Below, in pieces: positions 1 through 12,140 of a stretch of DNA of 64,000 nucleotides; position 1 is the stretch's first letter; each line of letters starts with the position of its first letter. The notes beneath the pieces are model-generated. The model was not told the DNA's origin. It did not search any database and saw only the letters and a list, made by a program, of their open reading frames with translations. The position numbers were made by a program, and so were the translations under genes. This stretch comes from Datnioides undecimradiatus (taxonomy: Eukaryota > Chordata > Actinopteri > Lobotiformes > Datnioididae), in assembly GCA_008933995.1 (NCBI GenBank), contig WARS01002807.1, forward strand, positions 372,001 through 436,000, written 5' to 3'.

Positions 1-3000
1 CAAAGCGCTTTTTGATCCTGCTCTAATGTCACGCGCGCCGCGGAGTGCCGTCTCTGCCAAAGTTTGGATTTGGCTTTAATTGATGTGGATCTGGTGATAG
101 TTTCAGGTGCACGGTCGTGCTGCGCTTCGAGAGGTCGGAGCGGAGCAAACGAGGTGCCGCAAAGTTTTATTTCGCCCGTCGCTTTCGCCGCTTTGATGGC
201 TCAAACCGCGCGTCTGCTCTCGATAAAGACTATTAATCTGAGAGGTTATGCGTAATTACGCATTAGCAGCACCAGACGTCACACAAGGAAAAACACTCAG
301 AAGTGTTTTACGAGTGATGACGACAGATGTTACCACAGAAATCAACGAGTAAATCAATTAAAACCCAGTGATCAGATGATCAGAGCAGGAACCTGCTGTG
401 GGGACTTTTATTTTGGAAATATAAGTGAAGCTGATGTTGCATCTCATCAAACAGCTGCTCAAGTTGCTCATCTTCATATTCAGCTGCAGGTCCATATCGG
501 CAACATTTGCTTTGGTCATGTCCTCCATCCTCCTCTGTAGCATCACCCTCCCATCCCGACTTAATAATCCCACTTAATAGTATTTTCCACTGAAAACTGT
601 CAATACCTCCCCTCCCCGGTGCACTTTCTGCTCTGCGCTGGAGTCTATTGACATTGCATTTTGTGTAATTATGGCAAATCAGATATTCTCTTTTCTCTTT
701 AATACACGGTTTTCTGTTTCAAACCCAAATTGTGGGATTTCTGCCACATTTCATAACAGGAAGTGATGCTCAGGAGGTCGGAGACATTCAGAATAGTTTA
801 TAATAGTGCTTTAATGATATTTGTTAAAGACACTGTTTCTTATTACACCTCCATAAAGCTGCACATCGTGGCTGACGGGGGGCTTGTTGCCTTTGGAAGT
901 GGGTAAAGAGTTTAACTTTGCATGCAAGATCCCGGGACGTGTGAGCCGTGTTGTCACGAGGAGCATTAATTCTACGCACACGCTGAGTCAGATGTGCTCC
1001 GCTGGGACCAGTGATGAGTGGTTTAACGGCGTCCTGCTCAGAGAGGAGTTCTCGAAGTTTGACACGTCCGTTTCATCAGCGCTGGCAGTGCTGTCGTACG
1101 TAAACACAACCAGTGAAGTATGTTTCATACCAGAGACGCTGCAGACGCTGGAATCAGTCAGCGCGAGCTCGAGGTCAGCGCACAGAGCGTGGATCTGTCA
1201 CTCGATTGTATCTGGTTTTCTGCTGAACACCTCTTTTGCTGCAATCTTGGCGCTCAGTAGTTGCAACGAGCGCGAGGTGACGATAAATCAGGTGAAATAT
1301 CACAGGCTCGACCTGGAGAAACGGTGAAGTAGTGCTGCTGCTCGGTACAGACTTTATTTATGGACGGCAACCTTTTCAAAGCTGGCGTCTCCGGCTGAAT
1401 GGCTCTGGCTGATAAACGCTGCCGCTGTGATAAAGTGTGCAGTAAGTTTCTCGTTGTCGTTTGTGTTTTATTTCTTTCTTTCCTTGCCAAAGAGCGTTTG
1501 ACATTTGAGAGTCTTGTGCATGAAGGTAGAGCAGGAGTCGGCCACGGGCGGTTCGGTGCAGGACCTTTGGTTTCAGGGCTTCAGTGCAGTAATAACAGCT
1601 CGCGCCGACGTGCATGACATAAATTTAAAAGTGCAAATTCCTCTTTGGCATTGTGTTGTTAGTTTATGGCTGTCACTTTAAACCATACGAGTTAGTTTAA
1701 GCCGGTTTAATCGTCACGTCGGGCACAAACGAGAAGGCGAAGATGAGGGAAGCTTATTTAGGTCCGGAGTATTTTGGTTTCTCGGTCGCGACGCAGAGTT
1801 TTCTCCTTCCACGCATGTTCAAAGTGTGAAATAAGCCACTGAAACACGCTTTGCATGCTTCTCTTTGCTGCTGGCCTCATATGCTGATGTTCAAGCGCTC
1901 TAATATTAGGCGCATAACATGTTTATGGTCACTTACTGCAGGAAGGACCGTGATTATACAGTGGAGAGTAGCTAAAATGCAGCTGCCAACGTAACATTTA
2001 GTAAAACCCTGGCAGAAAAACATGAATCACTGTTTCATCATCTCATCGTTTGAGCCACGGCGATACTCCACAGCATCCCGCCCACGCCTGCTCTGTGTCC
2101 TGCTGCAGGTTTGTGGAGATGACCAACATGCACGTGGCATAAAAACACACAGTCATGCAGCAGGAACAATTATTATCTGGCCTCAAAGTCTCTTTAAATG
2201 TGAAGCTGAGAGTCTCCTGAATTCCTGAAATTGGGGTTTTAAAGGAACGTGATCAGTTTCAGCAGCGTGCGTTATGAGAGCGAGTGAGCTCCCTCCACCG
2301 TCTGCTCTCTCTGAAGTTTGAGTGAAACTTTCTGAAAGCTTGCTGTGCCACACTTGTCTCCTCTCATGATTTAGTAAAACAACGCGGAGGCTCTCGGTGA
2401 ACTCAGCCCCAGAGTCCCTGGAAGCCGTGTAATGTGCCGTCGTTGGATGAACTAGGCCTGCTCCTGCCTCCTCCTCCACAGTGTTAAAGATCACCTTTGC
2501 TGCAAGGTTGCAGGTTTGCAACACCGTTGGCGCTAACGTCCCTTCCTCAGACGCCTCAGAGCGGTGCAGTAGAGCTCTCTGCAAACGCTTTAGTGCAGGT
2601 GGTCCCATGATGGCGTGCAACTCTCTTTTTGAATGTGTTGTGACTTCTGTGCAATGGTCATGATGCGTTTTAAGTCAAGTTGCATGGATTGGTTCGCTTG
2701 GACTGATGGATAAGTAACCACGGCGATGGACTAGGCTACAACGTCCGGGAGCACGGTGGAGAATATGGCATCGTAACAGCGCCGGTGGTGTTCCTAAAAT
2801 GAGATGCGTAGCGTTACTGTTTCACTCTGCTATCACCTGTGATTTCATCATTTTATCAAAGACACCGAGCAGCTTAATTAATTAACTTAGCAACTTAGCT
2901 AATTTACATTTTAAATGCTGTTGTTTCTGCAGAACAATGGATGAGAACACGCCAGCTGTAGCATTGTTGCTGTCGGAGACGCTAGTGTTTGAACTTAGCC

Positions 3001-3215
3001 TGCTTCCTTAATCTCTGATGACATGCAGCGGTCATTTTAGGATTTAATACAGCAGTTATATGACGTTTCGTTTCATAAGTCACAAGTTTAAAGCGGCACA
3101 GACGCTCTGAATACAGCAGCTCGTGAGACAGCGCGCGAGGTGTTCACTTCCTCACCGCACTGCAAACATATGGAGCTGAGTGTTAAATGCCCCTGCACCC
3201 CGAGGAGATGTAGGT

Positions 3216-3216
<1 letters not shown>

Positions 3217-3263
<47 letters not shown>
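3217..3263. repeat. (GT)n microsatellite, 47 bases, perfect
   Basis: One of the longest perfect arrays in the window; the open frame reading CVCVCV through it is an artefact. Confidence 0.98.
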
Positions 3264-3265
<2 letters not shown>

Positions 3266-3978
3266 CTGCTCAGTTTTTAATTGTTTCTTGTCGGGAGCGC
3301 TGATACAGAGCGGCAAGATACCAACAGCCCGTCTGTCAGCGCGTGTTGTTCTGGGTGGGTAGTCGTGTTAACTTCCATTTCAGAAAGCGAGCGGAGAAAC
3401 GAAGTGCATTAAAGTGGCTTTGCGCCACTCGCAGCGCCCCGTGCTCCGAGACGTGTGTTCATCTCTCAGGGTCATTTGACAGAAAGTATAAATATTAGAT
3501 GTAAAAAGGGGTCAGGCGCCCCACATCCTGCACGGAGATGGTTATCTGAGAGCGTTGCTTTGCGGGGAAGATGGCGTCGGGAGAGCGCCTCACATAAAAG
3601 GTGAAATGTAAACAGGAGCTTGCACCTCAGGTCGGTAGAGACAAGACTTTAAGGAAAAGGAGGAGGTGAGATGTAAACAAAGAGGGCGAGTGAGAGATGC
3701 AGTGAGAATCCAGCCCACGCATGTGCATGCACAAACAGGAGTGTGTGTCTGTATCCGGAGCGTGCTTCGCTGCTCCTGCAGAGCGTCTGCGCGTGCGTGC
3801 ACCTGCTCGTGCGTCGCCGCCGCTCACCTCGCAACGCTTTCTGTGGTTTCGCTCGTCCGCCGCTCAAGTGGCCTCTCGCTATTTCGCCTTGACCTTCCCC
3901 TGATCCTCCTCCTTACTGCTGTTATCCACGGTATCATCACCTGCTGAGCCAAGGTGACCAGCCCGCTCACGCTGAGCT

Positions 3979-3979
<1 letters not shown>

Positions 3980-4027
<48 letters not shown>
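3980..4027. repeat. (CA)24 microsatellite
   Basis: Perfect 48-base array, the opposite strand phase of the GT array 0.7 kb upstream. Confidence 0.98.
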
Positions 4028-4028
<1 letters not shown>

Positions 4029-4319
4029 CTGGAGCCCTGAAGGCCCGAGACTGAATTTCTACACTTCTGGATGTTTGCTGACCTCTCTTGTTCTCTCGCC
4101 CTCTCTGTTTCTCTCTGCGTGTGCGACCGCTGACCGTGATTTCATCCTCCCGCTGAAAACGATCCGAGCAGCACCCTGACCTTCAGTCGGGCTCTATGAA
4201 AAGTTTGGTGACGTACTTGCTGTTCTCTCATCCCATCGCCAGTACAAACACACAGCTAATTCCCAATTAGCTGGGGGAAGCTTGGCGCTGGAGGTCGTCA
4301 CTGTCCTGTCATGGCCGGG

Positions 4320-4344
4320 CAGAGCAGAGCAGAGCAGAGCAGAG
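4320..4344. repeat. (CAGAG)5 pentanucleotide repeat
   Basis: Five perfect units followed by AAGCAC. Confidence 0.95.
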
Positions 4345-5108
4345 AAGCACAGTCCAGCTTCACACTTCATTCATAACTGTTAAAGCCGCTGCTTGCATTG
4401 AGCTATCTGTGCAGCATTTGGTTTTGTTAAACATGTCCTCCGGGGCGGGGGATCTGTTTCCCACATTTAATATTTATTCAGCTGTTGCATGCACAAACAA
4501 GCTTGATAAATTATAAATTCCCCTGCCACCCTCCGGGGGTTGGACGGGGGGAAGCAGGGCAAGTAACGAGCTGTGCGGGACAGGTAGAATGCAAAATCTC
4601 TATAAAAAGGCTCCAGCAGTGGCCCCTGTAACCACGGCGTCTCTCTCCGCCTGAAGGAGTGACAGGGTGGTGATACCCTTTCACCCCTGAGCCCCTGCGC
4701 CGGCCCCTGTGGAGGCTGGAGGTGGCAGAGACAGGGTGGGGGTTGGACCGGGTGGAGGTCAGGGATTCTGACAGCTGCACAGAGCCCGCCTGAGGGCATG
4801 CAGGCTGCCCTTTTCCTGTCGCGGCGGTGCACAGCCCGGGGATAGACTCGGCAGAGGCCGCCTGGAGCTGGAGGAGTGACGCTGATGACCCTGGGGAGGC
4901 CGGGTTTACGTTTCACTCTCTCTCCCTTTGGTGTTTCAGTGTACCCCCCCCCCCCCGAGCGCACAAACAGGACGTTATCTGGCGGGTACAGCCGAGGCGG
5001 AGGGCAGCGCCGCCGTCGAGCTTTGTTTGATCTCGTTTTGATTCGTCGCTGTGAAATTATCATCCTCATTAACAGAAAGCACCCGAAATCTGCCACGAGC
5101 CACGGATC

Positions 5109-5147
5109 CACACGCACACACACACACGCACGCGCGCGCACACACGC
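5109..5147. repeat. Mixed CA/CG alternating tract
   Basis: CACGCACACACACACGCACGCG-type sequence alternates purine and pyrimidine and could adopt Z-DNA; a pure CA run follows at 5203-5219. Confidence 0.9.
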
Positions 5148-5305
5148 GGTGACTCACACTGACAGTGGGCCCAGTGTTAGAGCCACATATCCATTTGCAA
5201 AAACACACACACACACACAGAGGTGCGTTTATGCTGCAGAGCTGCTGGTGAATGACGCCGCTCTGGGGTTAAACACTGGCTCAGTGTGTTCGGACAGGTA
5301 ACCCC

Positions 5306-5334
5306 ACCCCCTCCTCCCCCTCCTCCCCCTCCTC
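5306..5334. repeat. (CCTCCC)n pyrimidine repeat
   Basis: Three to four CTCCCC-type units; a short G-quadruplex potential exists on the minus strand. Confidence 0.85.
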
Positions 5335-7591
5335 TAACCACCCTGCACAACAACAACAAACACTAAATAGACCGCTTGTTCATGTCTGACTGCAGACCGC
5401 AGGAAGGGTGGCGGCTGAAGTCATTTGATCAGAACTGTGCTGTCACAGATTGCCCTCATGAATATGCAGATACCGTGTGTGTTTACGTGTGTGTAAATGT
5501 GTGTGTGCGGCGACTTTCTGTGTGCATTTACTCCTGTGGGTCTGCTTTGATGCACCAGGAGAGCGTAAACCCCTTTAAAAGTCAGAGATTGCCACCAGAC
5601 GTCTTCGTGAACAGCGAGCAATCCCAGTTTAACTCAGCGTTTGTCGCTCACGTTGTCAGTAACACGTCTCCTCATTTCCTCTTCCTGTTGACTCAGGAGG
5701 AGCTCGCTCTGCCCGCGTTGCGCCCTGCACGATGCTGTCGCTCTCGTTCAAACTCTGAAAACCATTAATGTTCCCACGCCAACCTCCAGAGCGTGAACTT
5801 TGCGGAAAAGTTGCAGGAATTAGCACGTCGGTTAGCACGCCGCGCTACGATCGGGGCTGATAAACACCTGCGATTAAGTACCGATCACACGCTGAAGACA
5901 AAAACCAGATGTTGGTGGGCGTCGGTGGGCGTTTTGTCCGGTGTGAAAGGCGCCTTAGTCGACACACTTTCACACCTGGTGACCGCACAGCACAGCCACT
6001 GTCTGGGAGCGGGCTGTCGCCTTGCTCAAGGGCACAGCGGTCATCGGTACTGACAGAAGGGAGAGTGTTACTCGTTAGCTTTCTCTGCGTCAGGATTATT
6101 TATAGCCGAGAAGACTGGCTCCTCAGTGCTGACGGCGTGCGCGGGGCCTCTTGTCCGCTTCGCTCCCCGCTGACGGGAGTCTGACTGCGTTTCAGATCCT
6201 TTCTGATGTGAAATCCCAGACGGTGACAAATGATGGCGTCACCCAGGACGGGCCGTTGTTTTATTTGCTAAATCTGAACCAAATGAAATGCATTAGTTTG
6301 AGTAAAATACATTTAGCAGCCGGGGGATTACTCTGAGGCTCAGGTTCAGAGTCGCCCTGCGCTCTAAAAGCTTTTGCATGATATCGTGCGTTCGAGCACA
6401 GTTTGCCCTGCCTCTGCTTTAGCTTTAGCCCAAACACTGTGTCACTGAAGCAGTTCACAGGTCAGTTACCATAATTAGAGCTTGACTGTTGACCGGTGTG
6501 ATGGTCGATGCACTGAATTTTTGAATAAAAATGACTTTTCCTCTTGATTTTGCACCGATATGATGCAGAATCCTGCTTTTATTCAACCAATAACTTCTAT
6601 TTATTCCATATTTCATTCTCTATATATAATAAAGCATTTTTCTAACATATACGCTGATGCCAATGTGATCTCACAGGTTGTATTGCAGGACAGTAAATCA
6701 CAGTATGCGTCAAAACCCATACCGTGTCAGTAGCACAGGTGTGACTAGCTCAGAAAAATCACATTATTCCACTTTAATGCAGCTTTCAAACCTAGAAGAG
6801 ACAGGACTTGTGTCGCATGACGACGTTATGATTCCCTGTCCGCAGCTGGAAGTACATGGGAGAAGCTTAGAATAGCATAAATGCAGCGTAAATGTAGCTG
6901 TGAAGGTGTTTTTATGGGAAACGCCACGATCTGGGCGAGACAAAGACATCCTCCTGTCGCTGCTGTCACCCCAATTTGACATGGAAGCAAATGATGAATA
7001 TGTAACGCGAGCAGCCGTCAGGTGAGACGGGCCCCCTGCAGATATTCGGTTCAGCTACGTGTCATCTGTTTTCCGCTCCGCTACCAGGAGCTGGCGACGT
7101 CAGCTTGTACCCGTGAGCGTCGTCCTTCCTTCGCAGCGTCCTCTAAGTGCTCGAACGAGTCGGTGCAGCTCGCCGTTTTGCAGAAGTGTGTCATGCATGC
7201 AGATGCGCGATTCCTCTCGACTCGTCTCGCGCTCGACCTGAATCTTCTTGAAGTGAGCTCAGGGGAAGATGATGCTTAACAAATCTGTTACACCGCTTAT
7301 CCAACAGTCGCGCCCACGGAAAATTAATTTTACCGGGCAAAATGAACTCGGAACAAATCTTTTAAACCACGACACATTTCTCTGTTAATCAGACTTTTGT
7401 TTTAAAAGTACCAAAGCTATAAAAACTGATTTCCAAAGCCAGGATGCTCAGAATAATGGCGATTGCTATTGTCTGGGATTCAGCTCATCGTAAAATACAG
7501 AAAGAGAATCCAGTAATCATGCACCACAATGCAAAACTGCGTCTTACATCGTCTCTGACATCTTCACCAGGAGCGACGGCGGGAACGCAAC

Positions 7592-8012
7592 ACATAAAAG
7601 TCAACATTTGCACAATAAAAGTCAAAATTTTACAATAAAAGCCAAAATTTTCACAATAAAAGTCAAGATTTCACAATTAAAGTCAAAATTTTCACAATAA
7701 AAGTCAAGATTTCACAATAAAAGTCAAGATTTCACAATAAAAGTCAAGATTTTCACAATTAAAGTCAAGATTTCACAATAAAAGTCAAGATTTCACAATT
7801 AATGTCAAAATTTCACAATAAAAGTCAAGATTTCACAATTAAAGTCAAGATTTTCACAATAAAAGTCAAGATTTCACAATAAAAGTCAAAATTTTCACAA
7901 TTAAAGTCAAAATTTTCACAATTAAAGTCAAAATTTTCACAATTAAAGTCAAGATTTCACAATAAAAGTCAAGATTTTCACAATAAAAGTCAAGATTTTC
8001 ACAATAAAAGTC
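7592..8012. repeat. AT-rich minisatellite, about 20 units of 19-20 bases
   Basis: Tandem units follow the pattern TTTCACAATAAAAGTCAAGA. Units differ at three places: AATAAAAG or AATTAAAG, CAAGAT or CAAAAT, and three or four Ts, giving 19-20 base periods. The first unit (CATAAAAGTCAACATTTG) and the last (ending AAAAGTCTTTG) are degenerate, as expected at array edges. By hand count about 13 units contain the hexamer AATAAA on the + strand. No open frame crosses the array. Confidence 0.97.
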
Positions 8013-8029
8013 TTTGAACACGTGCTAAC

Positions 8030-8290
8030 CAGAGCTGTGTGTTGGAGAGGTCCTCGTGATATCATCATGATACATCGGGTCGCGATTCGTTGTCATACTC
8101 TATGTAAATTACTTAAAATTAAAAAATGTATATGCACGACTCTCTGTGTGTCATTTGAACTCAGTTTCATCTATATATAATATAATATAATATAATATAA
8201 TGTGTTTTAATCTATATCGTTTGGCCCTGGTATCACAAAAGATACCAAGTGTCGTGTTTTACTAATATTGGTATCGTGACAGTCCTCATA
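8030..8290. repeat. Possible decayed dispersed element beside the minisatellite
   Basis: This AT-rich stretch contains repeated and near-palindromic words: GTGATATCATCATGATAC near 8056, ATCTATATCG near 8210, GGTATCAC and GATACCAAG near 8228-8250, and GGTATCGTGAC near 8271. Words of the TATCGTGATA type recur in non-autonomous teleost transposon remnants. It also holds a TATAA-pentamer run. I cannot name a family or define termini. Confidence 0.25.
8172..8201. repeat. (TATAA)n pentanucleotide run
   Basis: TATATATAA is followed by four to five TATAA units and then TGTG. It lies inside the probable decayed element. Confidence 0.85.
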
Positions 8291-8369
8291 GTGCTTCCAC
8301 TAATCTCTATACACTGAGCGTGTGTGTGTGTGTGTGTTGCTGTGGATTGTCTCTCTCTGTGCTGCTCAG

Positions 8370-8482
8370 CGTACATTCACGCTGGAGCAGCATCTGTTTT
8401 ATCTCCTGCGCAGCAAACGGCTCCTCTCCTGCCTCCCACAGCTCCAGATATCAGCTATCAGAGTCATTACAGCCCGCAGGAG
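8370..8482 (+). other. Strong splice acceptor with all three frames open
   Basis: A run of CTCTCTCTGTGCTGCTCAG ends at 8369. All three frames are open to beyond 8482, where GAG|GTGGTA could serve as donor. One frame reads a basic, leucine-rich stretch and another a Ser/Pro-rich one, so the frame cannot be chosen. No family recognised. Confidence 0.15.
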
Positions 8483-9245
8483 GTGGTACCAAAGCTTCCT
8501 CCACCCCCCCCCGCCCGAGCCACCAACCCCCACCACCACCTCCGCCTCTCATTGATCAGGCTGGGAAGACATCTAATCCATGCTGATCACAGTAACCTCC
8601 ATCGTCTGGAGGGCTGGATCTGAGGCGCACACTCCTGTTTGACTGTCTCTTATTGAACCGTGCCGGCTGCGGGGAGAGGATGCTGGACGTGGCTGGGTGT
8701 GGCGCAGGTCGCCCCAGATAGCCTGCCGATGCTAAAGATGGCCCTCTGATGCCGCCTTTGACGTAGCGGCTGACTCACAATTGCTGATATCATTCAGCTG
8801 GCTTCTTTCATTCAGGTCTGCCATGTCCTCACAGCGAACCGGGGCTTAGCAGGCCTGTCAGCGGCGGCCTGGCCTTTGATTAAAAGTCAGATTATCACCT
8901 CCGAACCATATGTGGGCTAAAGCAGCTCTAGGAAACTGAGCATGTTTATTCTCTTTGCAGTCTCAGTATGCCTTTACAGTCTGGGTCATGTATACGTGCG
9001 CGCTCTTTCTCCCCCGCCGCACCTTTCTTCCATCTTCCTCCCGTCCTCTATAGCCGAGGTGTTTTTCATTTCAGCGTTGCACGAGTGCGTGTGGGCGATG
9101 TGCCGTTGCACTCTGCTTGGGGCCTCTTAGCGTCTGTGTCAAACCGGTGGGCTGAGAGCGGGTGAGGAACGCGAGGCCGGCTCTCTGCTCTTCAAGATCC
9201 CACATTAACTCCACTTCCACCGGTTTAAAATCCCTCTCAGCCCTG

Positions 9246-9269
9246 CAGCAGCAGCAGCAGCAGCGGCGG
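9246..9269. repeat. (CAG)6(CGG)2 triplet run
   Basis: Six CAG units run into CGGCGG. It is not in a credible coding frame. Confidence 0.95.
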
Positions 9270-11159
9270 CCCGGACTCCGGCTCTTAACTCGCACGGCTG
9301 ACGCGCACATCGACTCGCTGATCCACTAAATCACTTCTGTTAACTGCATTGATTCACCGTGTCTCTCTCCATTTCTTACCTGTTTGGTGAGTCAGTGCTC
9401 CTTCAGCGCGTCCGGCCTATCCTGAGCTGGCTGGCGAAGCTGAATGGGACCGCTCCGGCCACTGGTTCTTCAGCTTTCCTCATAATTTCCTCTTTTGTTT
9501 CCCAGCCTGAGTTTAAAAGCCACGCTCGCTGGATGAAGCAGCAGAAGTTGAGCACCACTTGGACGACATTAGTTTAGCACCTTGACTTTATCTCCCTGCA
9601 GCTCAGCTCAGGCCATCACAAACTCATACCGGCCTGACAGACCCTATAATTGAACCATATATTTCCCCCCCTCAGTAAAGAGAAGCAGGGGCATCTCTCA
9701 GCGCTTCGCTCCTGGAAGCGTTTCTGCTGACAAAACAGAGGCTGCTGGGGTCGGGTTAACAATCGTAACGACACCGCTGTCGGGGGAAGAAGATAAAGAG
9801 GGCGGTGGGAGGGATGCACCTGAACCACACACGGCCAGCATTTAGTCTGCTCAGCCAAAGAGCGAGAGAGAGTGCAGATACGGCTCCCCGAAACAACAAT
9901 ATTGCATTATAAAAGGCTTTCAGGTAGCCCACCTCTGCTTTGCACTAATAACTGTCTGCTGCACTGCTGCACAGAGCTTAATACAGCCACTCTGTTTGAA
10001 AGGGAGTGTTTCTTTACCATAATGGGCTTGATTTGGAGACATTGAACCGGGGCTTTGGACAGAAATCTCCCCATGCTGTGGTTTTTATTGTCTTTTGATG
10101 ATGTTTCGCTTGTTTTATATGACTTTTGCAGCAAATGTGCCATTTGCACAAACATTAATTCCTATGTTTTATATGTTACAAAGGTCAGATTGACAGAATA
10201 CTAAAAAAATATGTATTTAGAGTAACCCGAGGGCAGTTCATCGTGTCTTAATTCCCCCAGTGGCACCGACAAGGTGGCGGTGGACCTGCAGCCCGGTGAC
10301 GCCTCAGTGACTCCGCTCCGAGAAACAAGGCGAGGATCGAAACAAGGCGCTCCTCGTCTTCAAAGCCGAACTGAGCCACAACAGTCTGCGGGAAATCAAT
10401 AGCCAGATCGCCGTTCGTGAAGGAGGACTCGCTCTGGGCTCGGCCGATGCTTTCTGATTGGCAAACGGGAGGAAACGTCTGAAGTCGCGCTCTTTTACGT
10501 TCTTTTTGACGCTCACGTGTACGGAAAATATAAAACATATGCTCATTTGGGGCGTTAATCTGGCTGGGTTTATCGTCCTCGATGCTGCAGAGGCAGCGTA
10601 AATGTCCGTGTCCGTCTTAAATGCATAGGTTTCCTGTGTTTATTCGAGCCTTCCTCTTGACAAGTAATCAGGGCTGATTACTCACAGGCTTTTGCAAATC
10701 CATGAAACCTCACACAAAGATCCACTTACATCCAGTATTTTAAGTAGCTTTAACCATAAACGCAAACTGACAGTAGGAGAAAACACATTACATGGTGTGT
10801 GTGTGTGTGTGTGTGGACTTTCATTCATTGAAATAAACCCCACTAAATGCCATCTGAGCTGGGAAGCAGCACCGAAACGCCACGTTGCAGCAGAGCTACA
10901 GGTGCTTGTTTAATTACGTAACCCTGCTGCAGCCTCTTGAGCACATTTGCGTAACTCCGGCTGATGCAAGCACACGCTAGTTTGCATTTTACCCAGGCAG
11001 CTTTTGGGAATTTGGCCTGATTTCAGTTTTAACTCTAAAACTCCAGCATGTTTAAACGCAGTCTTCGGTAAAGGACGGTGCTTCCCTGCAGCAGATGCAG
11101 ACGTGTTGAGCGCACAGAGACGCCGTTTTTCGGTCTTTGCCGCCGCCGGATCTCGACAG

Positions 11160-11383
11160 CCTGCCCACTTCAGAGCCTGTATCAAGGCACTCCTCCCTCA
11201 CTGTAAACTCTTCTGTGGCACATGAACACACGGGTCTCCTCGTGCCTGCGCTCACATCTGAACCCCAAAGGCATGCAGTGCAAGCTGCCTGCAGGGAGAC
11301 TGACCCCGACTACACAGAGAGCAGCCCTGTTCCCCCTCTGGCCCGGGACACAGGGGCACACTGGAGCCTTCAGTGGGATGAAG
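11160..11383 (+). CDS. Candidate coding exon A of an unidentified spliced gene
   Basis: I do not recognise this product. The frame is open from 11110 (stop TGA at 11107-11109) to a good donor, GATGAAG|GTAGGGG, after 11383 in phase 1. A possible acceptor CAG sits at 11157-11159, though its pyrimidine tract is weak, so the 5' edge is uncertain. From 11161 it encodes about 74 residues, hydrophilic, rich in Ser, Pro, Thr and acidic residues, with segments such as DPDYTESSPVPPLARDTG and the tail WSLQWDE. There is no signal peptide or membrane span. It joins in frame to the open segment at 11502 across a 118-base intron. Composition looks more like a disordered linker of a real protein than the Cys/Arg/His-rich shadow frames elsewhere. 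There is no ATG, so it would be internal. It could still be a chance open frame. Confidence 0.28.
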
Positions 11384-11501
11384 GTAGGGGCAGGATTGGT
11401 GGGAAGGACACACATTGGAGCTCTGTATTCCTGTATTTAACTTCCTCCTCCACCTACCTCTGGCACAACCCTCTCTCTACTACGTCCTGTTTCCCTGCTA
11501 G
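11384..11501 (+). other. Candidate 118-base intron
   Basis: It begins GTAGGGG and ends in a pyrimidine-rich run to CTGCTAG. The size is typical of short teleost introns. It contains an in-frame stop for exon A's frame at its distal end and a TAA in exon B's frame at 11438-11440, so removal is needed to join the two open segments. Confidence 0.28.
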
Positions 11502-11785
11502 TCCACACATACGCCTTTGAGCCGCCTCCTGCAGGTACTAACCCTCCGCTCTGTGATCTTCCCAAGCCCAGAAGCTCCAGCCAACTTGATCCAACTTCCT
11601 CAAAAGCAGGGAGCCCAAATCTACCTAACGGCGCGGACATAGAGAGCTTTATACCAGAGCAAGAGGCGAGTGGATTCCTGCCTTTCAGAGAGAGGGATAA
11701 TGGGCCTGAGGGCACTCCTCGGCTCCCATGTAAGCCTGGCAGCTCTTGCTCTTCTGCGCGCCCTAGAGAGGCGTTACATAAATGA
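11502..11785 (+). CDS. Candidate coding exon B of an unidentified spliced gene (to stop codon)
   Basis: It follows a textbook acceptor (pyrimidine tract ending CCCTGCTAG at 11493-11501). The first two bases complete a GTC codon with the last G of exon A, giving the junction QWDE-V-HTYAFEPPPAG. The frame then runs 93 codons to TGA at 11783-11785. It is rich in Ser, Pro, Glu and Gly, with stretches such as SKAGSPNLPNGADIESF and GFLPFRERDNGPEG, and has no recognised domain. An internal donor CCAT|GTAAGC after 11729 could end the exon earlier and skip the stop. Phase agreement, two good splice sites and protein-like composition argue for a real 3' coding end or an internal exon pair. The lack of a known family, of an upstream exon and of an obvious poly(A) signal argues for caution. 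Confidence 0.28.
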
Positions 11786-11999
11786 CAGAATATCCTCGAT
11801 GGCCACTTTTTGTTATGCTAAAAGCCTTCTCCCATGTTGGTGTTTATGTTAATGACTTTAGTCAGGGTTTTGAAGTGCCAGGATGATGAGCAGCTAGCCT
11901 AGAAACGAAGGAGTGGCTCTGACCTTGGCCCACTTCAGGGAAACGCTCTGGTTTCTGACTAATAGACTATGCCCTATTCTTTCTCCCACAACATGCACT

Positions 12000-12140
12000 C
12001 AAAATAGCTCCGGCATGCCCCATTAAGCAGCATTTTAATTGTTAACACGGCATACTCTGTCCTTGGCACACATTAACTACTTCATTTAAATGCCAATCCC
12101 AATTAAAGAAGGGCAGCGGAGACGATCGGTTTAACCGCGA
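12000..12140. other. Conserved-element-like block
   Basis: CCCATTAAGCAGCATTTTAATTG, ATTAACTACTTCATTTAAATGCC and CCCAATTAAAG are closely spaced homeobox-type words, 200 bases downstream of the candidate spliced segment. Confidence 0.18.

Larger units (their letters stand above)
1..7591. other. Non-coding stretch, no gene recognised
   Basis: Apart from the arrays near 3.2, 4.0, 4.3 and 5.1-5.3 kb I see no exon, RNA gene or element. Open frames here (up to 224 codons, minus strand 4467-5141) cross microsatellites or are Cys/Arg/His-rich shadows. CpG-rich patches occur near 884-1320 and 4.5-5.1 kb. Confidence 0.7.
8291..11159. other. Non-coding stretch, one weak exon candidate
   Basis: Holds the acceptor at 8369, a (GT)9 array at 8320-8337, a CAG run at 9246, a GT array at 10795-10815 and AT-rich sequence at 10130-10230. 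Nothing else is supportable. Confidence 0.65.

Noticed and set aside
4467-5141. Longest open frame, 224 codons on the minus strand
   Set aside because: It starts in a CA/CG microsatellite (ACVCVR reading), is rich in Arg, Pro and Cys, has overlapping open frames on the other strand and no domain or splice context.
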